A stretch of 6,616 bases of DNA from assembly GCA_023249935.1 (NCBI GenBank), contig JAHFBQ010000068.1:1-6616 (forward strand), in the 5' to 3' direction. Each line of letters opens with the position of its first letter. Position 1 is the stretch's first letter. Below are positions 1 to 6,421 of the stretch, piece after piece. Below the pieces are notes generated by a model. That model was not told the DNA's origin and searched no databases. It was given only the letters and a program-made list of their open reading frames with translations. The position numbers were made by a program, and so were the translations under genes. The stretch comes from a bacterium. Its GTDB lineage: Bacteria; Babelota; Babeliae; Babelales; RVW-14.

Positions 1-2459
1 AATGCCGGAGCTTTTGGTTGTGGTTTATTGATGATGACATAAAAACCTGGTGTGTATTTTTCAAGTTCTTGGCAGATGGTCCTCAGTTCATCCCCACCAA
101 ACTCTTCAATCGATAAATATAAGAACGGTACACCATGTTCGTTGGTCATCTCTGCAGCCCAGCCAGCAGCACTTGATTTCATCATGTGCTGACGTAGCTG
201 TTTGATTGTTTTTTGAGCATCATTTAGTTGTTGTTGTTGTCGTTCAATAGCGCTGACAACCTCTTCAGGTTTGACTTTGAAATGAGTGCTTAGCTGCTTG
301 GCGATATCAAACGTTTGTTGAAAAGCCTTGATCGCCTCAGGGCCGGTGATTGCTACCATGCGACGTGTTCCGGTCGCAAGTGCAACATCACTGGTTATTT
401 TGAAAGCGCCAATGATGCCAGTGCTTGGCGCGTGTGTGCCACCGCATAGCTCAGCAGAAAAGCCTGGTATCTCAACGATACGTACGCTTTCAGGGTTGTA
501 TTTTTCACCGAAAAACGAAATAACGCCTTTTTTCTTTGCATCGTTGAGATCGGTGTATTGAATATTTGTCTTGATGTCTTCCTGGATCTTGGTATTAACC
601 AAATTTTCTACAGCAACAATTTCTTCATTCGTCATTGCTTTGTGGTGCGTGAAGTCGAAGCGGAGGTACTTGTCGTTAACAAGCGACCCTGCCTGTTTGA
701 CTTGTGGTCCCAGTACTTGAATTAATGCGGCTTGCAGCATGTGGGTGGCGGTGTGGTTTTTTACCGTGTGTGGACGTACATTGGCATCAACCGTGTTGGT
801 GACCGTGGTACCGTTGGCAATAACGGAGAGCTTTTTGCCGTGTTTAGAAGTTGTTGCAATTTTGACCATAATCGCTGGTTTGAAGGTATCGCCAGCTTTT
901 GCCAAATTGAGTACGGGATAATTTTCGTTCTCAATAGTTACCCAGCCATCGTCATTAACTTGGCCGCCACATTCAACATAGAATGGTGATTCCACCGTGC
1001 TCAGCCATGCATGATCACCGCAGATGATGCTGTACTGGATTCTACTTTGATTGGTGAGGGTTTCATAACCAACAAAAGTGGTGTGCATGTTTGCTGGGAT
1101 TTCATACTCAGTGCCAGCATCTTTTACTTTTTTGCCAGACTGGTCTTGTTGTTTTTTCATCTCAACTTCAAAGCCGTCACCATCAACTACGAATTTATTA
1201 CGCTCAGCGATGATGCGCGTAATTTCTAGGGGGAAGCCGTAGGTGTCGTACAGCTTGAATGCTTGTGAGCCGGTGATTTGTGTGCTACCAGCTTTGTGCT
1301 GCTCATCCATATAGCGATCAAGAATATGTTGGCCGGTGATGAGGTTTTCAGCAAAGCGTTCAACTTCGCTGTCGAGGACTGAGATGATCAATCCGCGATT
1401 GACTTCAAGCTCTGGGTAAACGTTTTTCATTTGATCGATGAAGAAGCCTGCAAGCTTCGAGAAAAGTTTCTTGTCGCTGCTTAGTTTTTGTGCGAACAGG
1501 GCAGCACGGCGTATGATTTTGCGCAAAACATAACCACGACCATCATTTGATGGCGAGCAGCCATCGGCAATGAGTAATGATGTTGAGCGGATATGGTCAG
1601 CGAGTACGTGGAACGCTGCTTGGTCTTCAAGGTCCTTGCCTTGGTACTGCGTACCTGTTGTTTTGACCATGAACTCGATGAGTTCTTGCATTGCATCGAT
1701 TTTGAAAAGGTTTTTGACGCCTTGCATGATCATGCAGAGTCGTTCAAAGCCCATACCGGTATCAACGCCAGGCTTGGCGAGCGGCTTAAGTTGGCCATCT
1801 GCTTGTCGGTCGAATTGCATGAACACAAGGTTCCAAATCTCGGTGAAGCGGGAGCAGTTTGTAACTGCTTCAGTGCCATCGCAACCAGGCTGACAATCTT
1901 TACGGCCACAGCCTTCTTGCGCGCCCTGATCAACGTAAATTTCTGTACATGGACCGCATGGACCGGTGTCGCCCATCTGCCAAAAATTATCTTTTTCTCC
2001 TAAACGAACGAGCCGCTCAGCGGGTACACCCATCTTTTTATTCCAGATATCGTATGCTTCATCATCTTTTTTGTAGACGGAGATGTAGAGGCGTTCTTTG
2101 GGGAGCTTGTACACATCGGTTAGCAGCTCCCAGGCGAATTTGATAGCATCATCTTTGAAGTAGTCGCCAAACGAAAAATTACCCATCATTTCAAAAAAGG
2201 TGAGGTGCCGTTCGGTATAGCCAACCTGATCAAGGTCATTATGTTTGCCGCCAGCTCGTACGCATTTCTGAATCGACGTAGCTCGAACATACGATCTTTT
2301 TTCTTTACCAAGAAAGCAGTCTTTGAACTGGTTCATGCCGGCATTGGTGAAAAGTAGTGTTGGGTCTTCGGCCGGAATGAGCGAAGAGCTTGTAACGGCA
2401 GTGGAGCCTTGTTTTACAAAATAGTCTAAAAATGCTTGGCGAATTTGCGCAGAATTCAT
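1..2459 (-). CDS. alaS: Alanyl-tRNA synthetase, 3' end cut by window edge
   Basis: This enzyme charges tRNA-Ala with alanine in the cytoplasm and hydrolyses mischarged Ser- or Gly-tRNA-Ala. Translation from the ATG at 2459 stays open to the left edge, giving about 819 residues. Bacterial AlaS usually has about 875, so only the last 50-60 residues of the C-terminal DHHA1/C-Ala domain are missing. The start matches the family N-terminus (IRQAFLDYF...LIPAEDPTLLFTNAGMNQFKD). The catalytic core shows KCVRAGGKHND (K72), FFEMMGNFSFGDYFK, DTGPCGPCTEIY and DTGMGFERL. The editing domain has HTATH (H569, H573) and CGGTH (C672, H676), matching E. coli positions to within a few residues. A Cys-rich insert (CGRKDCQPGC) precedes the EIWNLVFMQ block. 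The usual HHTFFEM reads HLTFFEM here. A Shine-Dalgarno AGGA lies 6 nt before the start (complement of 2466-2469). The gene is divergent from its neighbours, and I saw no frameshift or internal stop. Confidence 0.98.
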   Translation of the reverse strand, partial: MNSAQIRQAFLDYFVKQGSTAVTSSSLIPAEDPTLLFTNAGMNQFKDCFLGKEKRSYVRATSIQKCVRAGGKHNDLDQVGYTERHLTFFEMMGNFSFGDYFKDDAIKFAWELLTDVYKLPKERLYISVYKKDDEAYDIWNKKMGVPAERLVRLGEKDNFWQMGDTGPCGPCTEIYVDQGAQEGCGRKDCQPGCDGTEAVTNCSRFTEIWNLVFMQFDRQADGQLKPLAKPGVDTGMGFERLCMIMQGVKNLFKIDAMQELIEFMVKTTGTQYQGKDLEDQAAFHVLADHIRSTSLLIADGCSPSNDGRGYVLRKIIRRAALFAQKLSSDKKLFSKLAGFFIDQMKNVYPELEVNRGLIISVLDSEVERFAENLITGQHILDRYMDEQHKAGSTQITGSQAFKLYDTYGFPLEITRIIAERNKFVVDGDGFEVEMKKQQDQSGKKVKDAGTEYEIPANMHTTFVGYETLTNQSRIQYSIICGDHAWLSTVESPFYVECGGQVNDDGWVTIENENYPVLNLAKAGDTFKPAIMVKIATTSKHGKKLSVIANGTTVTNTVDANVRPHTVKNHTATHMLQAALIQVLGPQVKQAGSLVNDKYLRFDFTHHKAMTNEEIVAVENLVNTKIQEDIKTNIQYTDLNDAKKKGVISFFGEKYNPESVRIVEIPGFSAELCGGTHAPSTGIIGAFKITSDVALATGTRRMVAITGPEAIKAFQQTFDIAKQLSTHFKVKPEEVVSAIERQQQQLNDAQKTIKQLRQHMMKSSAAGWAAEMTNEHGVPFLYLSIEEFGGDELRTICQELEKYTPGFYVIINKPQPKAPA

Positions 2460-2662
2460 AAGTGATCCTACGAACAGGTTAGAGTTGTACTTAAGGTCAT
2501 CAATACGGAGGAGTCTATCACGTTTTATGGCGGAGGTGAACGGCATAGATAGTGGTTGATTGCGGGGCAGTTTTGTGCTTTGTTCATAAATTGTGTTCGT
2601 TCTCTATTCAGATTGGGTATGCTACTTCACTGGGGATCTTATTGGGGTTTAGGGGGGATTTT
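2460..2662. promoter_or_regulatory. Divergent intergenic region between alaS and the exported-protein genes
   Basis: These 203 bp must hold the promoters for alaS (leftward) and for the plus-strand gene block (rightward). On the alaS side the complement of 2466-2469 gives AGGA, 6 nt before the start codon. On the other side AGGGGGGAT at 2651-2659 precedes the ATG at 2663. I could not find a convincing -35/-10 pair in either direction; TATGCT at 2618-2623 is one weak -10 candidate for the rightward unit. I see no T-box-like leader for alaS, no RNA gene and no substantial repeat. The plus-strand frame is open upstream to a GTG at 2552, but that extension lacks a ribosome site and would bury the signal peptide. 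Confidence 0.5.
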
Positions 2663-3043
2663 ATGAAAATGCTCAAACAATTCATTGCTGTGATGTTCAT
2701 TGCGTCTGTTGGTATTGTATCAGCCGATGGTTCCAATGCATTATTGCATCTTGGCAAGACAATTCGGGATCAAGAAATTGCCAGCCACGTGCTTACGCAT
2801 GCCAGGCAGTTTGTGGAAAAAGCTCAGGATGATGGGTGGACAGCAGCGGAAATTGATCAAGCGGTGCAGCTAAGCATTGATATTATGAATAGAAATCATC
2901 AGGGTAATGCGCAGCTTGATCTGCGTGCAGATCTGCTTAAAACTGAGACCGCAACGCTCAAGGTCATAAAATATTTTAACGTGCTTGCAACGCTCACTAA
3001 CGTAGTAGCTGCTGCAGCCTTATTACTCATGATACTTCGCTAA
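2663..3043 (+). CDS. Small exported protein with C-terminal membrane anchor, unknown function
   Basis: I do not recognise this 126-residue protein. The start is set by the strong Shine-Dalgarno run GGGGGG (2652-2657), 5 nt before the ATG, and by the signal peptide that follows: MKMLKQ, then a hydrophobic stretch 7-19, then VSA with likely cleavage after A21. The mature part (about 22-103) is hydrophilic and probably helical, with no cysteine. The last 23 residues (YFNVLATLTNVVAAAALLLMILR) form one membrane segment. The protein would therefore be exported and then anchored by its tail, with nearly nothing on the far side. It ends 9 bp before the next gene, whose protein has almost the same length and layout; the two are probably co-transcribed and may be diverged duplicates or partners. 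The function is not inferable from sequence. Confidence 0.82.
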   Translation: MKMLKQFIAVMFIASVGIVSADGSNALLHLGKTIRDQEIASHVLTHARQFVEKAQDDGWTAAEIDQAVQLSIDIMNRNHQGNAQLDLRADLLKTETATLKVIKYFNVLATLTNVVAAAALLLMILR

Positions 3044-3052
3044 GGGGTTGCT

Positions 3053-3430
3053 ATGAAAAGCTTGTTAGTTGCCACAGGATTTTTTCTGGTATGTATGGTT
3101 GGCGGTTTGGCGGCAGAAGAAAATGGCTCAGAAGGTAAGGATCTGCAGCTTGCTGTGCAAGAGGAGTGTTCACCATTAATTGACTGGGATAAGTTGATTG
3201 ATGAGATGTGGTTTTTAATCTTTGAAAACGTCTCACTATCGCCGATGCGGCGAGAAGTTTTGAATAGTCATATCAGCAAAGAAGAATTTGCTGCTCTTGT
3301 GCAAGAGAATTTAAAGGAACAGAACTCCTATCTAACGACGGTACGATACTTGACGTACGCTCTAGCTGGTACAGCGTTAGTAACGGGGATAATTTTTGGT
3401 AGTACTATAAAGAAAATGCTTGGCAATTAG
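3053..3430 (+). CDS. Small exported protein with C-terminal membrane anchor, unknown function
   Basis: This 125-residue protein is not recognised. Its ATG lies 9 bp after the previous stop, and the ribosome site AAGGGG (3042-3047) overlaps that stop codon, so translation is probably coupled. A signal peptide covers residues 1-21 (MKSLLVATGFFLVCMVGGLAA), with cleavage likely before EENG. C14 is not in a proper lipobox, so I do not call a lipoprotein. The mature middle (22-98) is acidic and helical, with one cysteine (C39). A membrane segment follows (about 99-119, YLTYALAGTALVTGIIFG) and then a basic tail, IKKMLGN. Layout and length match the preceding protein. Both have a pattern like LK...L..V+Y...LA just before and into the membrane segment, which hints at common origin but is too weak to prove it. 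Confidence 0.82.
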   Translation: MKSLLVATGFFLVCMVGGLAAEENGSEGKDLQLAVQEECSPLIDWDKLIDEMWFLIFENVSLSPMRREVLNSHISKEEFAALVQENLKEQNSYLTTVRYLTYALAGTALVTGIIFGSTIKKMLGN

Positions 3431-3480
3431 TTAGCAATTTTTGGTGTTGCTCTACGGCACGCAAGACGCTATGTTGAAAA

Positions 3481-3506
3481 CCATCTGATTAATTTTTTAC
3501 AGATGG
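3481..3506 (+). promoter_or_regulatory. Small hairpin overlapping the ribosome site of the 406-residue gene
   Basis: CCATCTG (3481-3487) and CAGATGG (3500-3506) are perfect 7-bp inverted arms around a 12-nt AT-rich loop. The right arm ends in the first two G of the ribosome site GGAGAAG (3505-3511), which precedes the ATG at 3516. In RNA this could partly mask the site and damp or regulate translation of the downstream gene. A stem this short could also be chance. The rest of the 85-bp gap (3431-3515) holds only an imperfect 7-bp stem with one mismatch (3444-3450 with 3461-3467). There is no T-run after either stem, so neither looks like a terminator. Confidence 0.3.
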
Positions 3507-3515
3507 AGAAGTAGT

Positions 3516-4736
3516 ATGAACTTGTTTTCTGGTATGCGTGTAATTTTTGTAGGGATGCTTTTTTGGCATATGTATCTTGGTGCGCAAGATGCAAAACAAC
3601 CGAAACTGTTGCCTGTCGATATCTCCTTCTTTGCAATTGACCTCAAATTCAATTGCGGCGATGTTAAAATGCTAGAATTTCAAGATGGTCCAACAGCTGG
3701 GCTGCGCGCACATGAATTTGTTTTTGGAAAAGGTGAGATATGGAAAGCTTTCTGGGACGAACTTTTTGTATTCGGTTTGCCCGTGTGGTATGTGGGACCG
3801 CAGCCAATTCGTGTTGCACATGATGAATTTAACCATGATGACTATGAGCATGTAGCCTTTGACTACTTCAAAAAATTGGGTGGCAACTATGCCCCATCAT
3901 TTAGCAAACTTGCTAATAATAGAATATTTAGCAATACATCTGTGGTTTTGCAGAATGACAGGTTTCCCAAATCGGTCAAAAATATTGTAATGTTTAAATT
4001 TGATGATCCTGGTAGTTCTCAAGTGCGACAATTTGTTGTTGACCATCCACACTCATTATTGGTAAACCGTTACATGCGTAGTTTTACGGCAGATAAATTG
4101 GTGATGCAATCGTTGTGTGCCGCTGCCGGTATCAATCATCTGCGACCGCGCTATGGCGTTTTTCCTAAAATCTATACCTCAGATCTTGCGCAAAAAATCA
4201 AGCAAGAAATTGGGGGAGATATGTTTGTTATTAAGCCGCTAAATTCATCACGTAGCAATGGTGTTGTTGTGGTAAAAGCAGAAGATCTTGATCGTATTCT
4301 TAAACAGCATGTTACCAATCCTGCGCCGCGTGCAATGACTGGTAGAACCTTTCAGCCTCCTCATACAGAGACGCTTGTATACTGGCGTCATGATCCAAAT
4401 CAGAAGTTTATTGTAGAAGCTTTTTGTCCATCTCAAGAGATTAGGGTGAATGGAAAGAGGTATGATCCAAGTATGCGTGTTGTGTGGTTCATGGCCTCGA
4501 ATGGGGAAAAGATTGCTGTTAAGCGATTGTGTGCATTCTGGAAGGTGGCACTTAAAAGTCTTGACGAGAGTGGTTCTTTGAGTGAAAAATATGTATCACA
4601 GTTTAGAGGGGATTTGTCTGGCTTAAATCCGCAAGATCTTACTGTGAGTGATGATGATCTTGCATTACTTGATGTTGGAATGATTCCGGCGTTGACAAAA
4701 ATGTATGAGTACGTGTTGCAGCACCCTGTGTGGTAG
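3516..4736 (+). CDS. Exported ATP-grasp-like protein, first of a tandem pair
   Basis: This is a 406-residue protein with a signal peptide (1-23, ending YLGA before QDA) and no further membrane segment. An N-terminal domain (about 33-95) contains FFAIDLKF, MLEFQDG, GEIWKAFW and LPVWYVGP. After a variable stretch (about 96-155) the ATP-grasp landmarks follow in order. First comes a strand and helix, LLVNRYMRSFTADK (181-194), like the pre-ATP region with DK. Next is FVIKPLNSSRSNGVVVV (237-253), with K240 as the expected nucleotide lysine and a Ser/Gly loop. Then come FIVEAF (298-303, E301) and YDPSMRVV (316-323, R321). These assignments are mine by eye. The ATP-grasp superfamily joins carboxylates to amines or similar groups using ATP; substrate and activity here are unknown. 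The usual closing E-x-N metal motif is not evident. The start is supported by GGAGAAG and the signal peptide. Its paralogue lies 27 bp downstream. Confidence 0.85.
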   Translation: MNLFSGMRVIFVGMLFWHMYLGAQDAKQPKLLPVDISFFAIDLKFNCGDVKMLEFQDGPTAGLRAHEFVFGKGEIWKAFWDELFVFGLPVWYVGPQPIRVAHDEFNHDDYEHVAFDYFKKLGGNYAPSFSKLANNRIFSNTSVVLQNDRFPKSVKNIVMFKFDDPGSSQVRQFVVDHPHSLLVNRYMRSFTADKLVMQSLCAAAGINHLRPRYGVFPKIYTSDLAQKIKQEIGGDMFVIKPLNSSRSNGVVVVKAEDLDRILKQHVTNPAPRAMTGRTFQPPHTETLVYWRHDPNQKFIVEAFCPSQEIRVNGKRYDPSMRVVWFMASNGEKIAVKRLCAFWKVALKSLDESGSLSEKYVSQFRGDLSGLNPQDLTVSDDDLALLDVGMIPALTKMYEYVLQHPVW

Positions 4737-4752
4737 AGTTTTGTTTTTAAAG

Positions 4753-4758
4753 AAGGAG
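4753..4758 (+). promoter_or_regulatory. Shine-Dalgarno site that decides the start of the 494-residue gene
   Basis: AAGGAG sits 5 nt before the ATG at 4764 but only 2 nt before an in-frame TTG at 4761. The normal spacing favours ATG, giving 494 residues. The site lies in the 27-bp gap after the previous stop, so the gene can be translated independently within a shared transcript. Confidence 0.75.
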
Positions 4759-4763
4759 TATTG

Positions 4764-6248
4764 ATGGACTGCAAAAGTTTAATGCTGGCGGTAGCACTTG
4801 GTATTACTGGGTACTGTTATGGGCAATCGCAAGATGAATTTATTTTTAATATGAGTGATCTTACAAACGACGTTATAGCCGGTTTTGTTGAAAAAAGTGA
4901 TGTAGTTGAGGATGAGGCGCAGATTGTTGTGCCAGCTGATCTTGATCTGCGTGATTTTTCTGTGAGCCAACGGGTGGTTTTTAATGGCTTCTCGCCACGT
5001 ACGTTGACGGCAAAGTTGGGTAACTTACGTGCTCTTATAAATAGAGCACGAACAATTAAAGCAGAGGTCTCATATTTATTTGCAGATGTAAAATTTGATG
5101 GTACATCTCTTAAAATCTTGGAGCTTGGTGAAGGCAAAAACGGCGGGTTTAGATCCTTTGATGCGATATTTGCAGAAGGTCGTATTTGGGAGAAGTTTTG
5201 GAATTATATAACAAGCTTGAATTTGCCAGTATTTTATATGGGGCCAGTGCCTACGGATGATCCTATCAATAAAATTGGTATTTCATTAAATGAAAAAATA
5301 GCTTGGCCAACGTTTATGCAAAAAAGCGGTCGTGTTGCTTTTTCCATGGGAGAGTTAGAAGCTCGTGAAGATTTTAAAGCTCTAGATCAGGGCGCTCCTC
5401 GTGGTGATGGTTCACGTATTGCCGATTATAACGGGATATTGGTTTATAAATTTCGCGATGACAGAGAGCCGGACAGTTTGGTTGAGCTTGAGCAGTTCAA
5501 GCAAGCGCATCCAAGTATCTTGGTTCTCGACTGTGTTTCACGGCCATTTGCTGCAAATAAACATTTAAATGATATTCTTTTCCGTTCTAGTGCCGATACA
5601 GCTCAGTATCGACCAGCATGTGGACTGTATTCTAAAAAATATCATGCTGGTCTTGCTCCTCAAATTATAACTGAACTTGGAGGCGAATATTTTGTTATTA
5701 AGCCGCTTGATTCGGGGATGAGCAATGGCATCATTGTCTCTTCGCGAGAATTTCTTCCAGTAGACTTACAGCGTGTTTTGGGTTTTGCTTCCGCTACCAA
5801 TGATCCTCATCCATATACATTTAATTATCGTCCAACTGAGACGCAAAGTTATGAATATTGGAAAGGAGATACTCATCGTAATTTCCTTGTAGAGGCCTAT
5901 GCTCCCTCTCGTATTATAGAGGTACTTGGTAAGAAATATGATGCAACTATTCGTGTTGTGTTTGGGCTTGTTCATGATGGAGACCAAATACATGTTAAGT
6001 TTTTTGAAAACTGGTGGAAGTTACCACCAAAAGCGCTTGATGAGTACGCAACATTAACGCTTAAGCATGTTTCGCAGTATCGACCAGATCTTAAGCAGTT
6101 ACCAGCGGCACAGCTTACGCTGTCAAATGAAGATGAGTGTGGCTTACGTGTAAAGATGGCTGATGCTATGGCTCACGCATATGTAAAGATGTTAGTACTC
6201 GATAGTAATCGTAAGCGCAGTGACATGATAGGCTCTAAGGTTGAATAG
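4764..6248 (+). CDS. Exported ATP-grasp-like protein, second of a tandem pair
   Basis: This 494-residue paralogue of the preceding gene product aligns along most of its length. A probable signal peptide covers about 1-20 (MDCKSLMLAVALGITGYCYG before QSQDE); its cleavage site is less canonical than the others. Residues about 25-98 are an acidic extension absent from the shorter paralogue. The shared domain begins at YLFADVKF (104-111), with KILELGEG, GRIWEKFW and LPVFYMGP. The ATP-grasp-like part has LVLDCVSRPFAANK (253-266), where DK has become NK. It continues with FVIKPLDSGMSNGIIV (310-325, K313), FLVEAY (374-379, E377) and YDATIRVV (392-399, R397). WWKLPPKALDEY and TLTLKHVSQYR (430-440) match WKVALKSLDE and SLSEKYVSQFR in the paralogue, so this distal block is a family feature. 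The polar tail after about 481 is unique. Function is unknown; ATP-dependent ligase chemistry is an inference. The strong palindrome downstream probably ends the transcript. Confidence 0.85.
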   Translation: MDCKSLMLAVALGITGYCYGQSQDEFIFNMSDLTNDVIAGFVEKSDVVEDEAQIVVPADLDLRDFSVSQRVVFNGFSPRTLTAKLGNLRALINRARTIKAEVSYLFADVKFDGTSLKILELGEGKNGGFRSFDAIFAEGRIWEKFWNYITSLNLPVFYMGPVPTDDPINKIGISLNEKIAWPTFMQKSGRVAFSMGELEAREDFKALDQGAPRGDGSRIADYNGILVYKFRDDREPDSLVELEQFKQAHPSILVLDCVSRPFAANKHLNDILFRSSADTAQYRPACGLYSKKYHAGLAPQIITELGGEYFVIKPLDSGMSNGIIVSSREFLPVDLQRVLGFASATNDPHPYTFNYRPTETQSYEYWKGDTHRNFLVEAYAPSRIIEVLGKKYDATIRVVFGLVHDGDQIHVKFFENWWKLPPKALDEYATLTLKHVSQYRPDLKQLPAAQLTLSNEDECGLRVKMADAMAHAYVKMLVLDSNRKRSDMIGSKVE

Positions 6249-6262
6249 ATAATACAGGCAGA

Positions 6263-6323
6263 TTAATGCACAAGCGGCGAGATTTTAAAATCTCGCCGCT
6301 TGTGCATTAAAAAAACTTTTTTT
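6263..6323 (+). terminator. Perfect 24-bp inverted repeat, probable terminator
   Basis: The arms 6263-6286 and 6287-6310 are exact reverse complements with no spacer; the middle ATTTTAAAAT would form the loop. The stem is GC-rich in its upper part (GCGGCGAG). It starts 14 bp after the stop of the 494-residue gene. Seven A, one C and seven T follow the stem (A-run 6309-6315, T-run 6317-6323). The T-run is therefore offset from the stem by several bases, unlike a textbook intrinsic terminator, but hairpin plus T-run in this position still best fits termination. The next gene points the same way, so bidirectional function is not needed here. An extruding palindrome or a protein site is a less likely alternative. 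Confidence 0.75.
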
Positions 6324-6421
6324 GTAACATTGTGGCTCAATCTTGCATAAAAATGTTAAATATCGATAGTAAGCCTCACTGAGTGTGTTGATTGGTATCG
6401 AGGACAAAAAAGGGGAAGCTT
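6324..6421 (+). promoter_or_regulatory. Presumed promoter region and ribosome site of the right-edge gene
   Basis: This region follows a strong terminator and precedes a new gene, so a promoter is expected in these 98 bp. The best pair I can see is TTGCAT (6343-6348) and GATAGT (6365-6370) with a 16-bp spacer; both boxes are imperfect. The ribosome site AGGGG at 6411-6415 is clear and lies 6 nt before the GTG at 6422, which fixes that start. Confidence 0.3.

Noticed and set aside
228..239. Short TTG repeat on the plus strand, a possible microsatellite
   Set aside because: It encodes four glutamines within the alaS linker region; it is too short to suggest phase variation and in frame.
328..2143. 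Several plus-strand open frames of 60-136 codons and short minus-strand frames
   Set aside because: They lie inside alaS, which is continuous on the minus strand with all family motifs; none has a ribosome site or recognisable protein.
2552..2662. Upstream GTG extension of the first small gene by 37 residues
   Set aside because: It has no ribosome site, and a strong GGGGGG site and a signal peptide begin at the ATG at 2663.
2460..2662. T-box riboswitch or other leader RNA for alaS
   Set aside because: I could not see a T-box motif or a terminator/antiterminator pair on the minus strand of this short region.
3471..3488. Five-codon open frame MLKTI overlapping the hairpin, a possible leader peptide
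   Set aside because: It has no ribosome site and no codon bias pointing to attenuation; its length is expected by chance.
4761..4763. TTG as start of the 494-residue gene
   Set aside because: It is only 2 nt from the Shine-Dalgarno AAGGAG; the ATG directly after it has normal spacing.
4248..5993. Minus-strand open frames of 62-113 codons
   Set aside because: They are antisense shadows of the two ATP-grasp-like genes with low-complexity, unconvincing translations.
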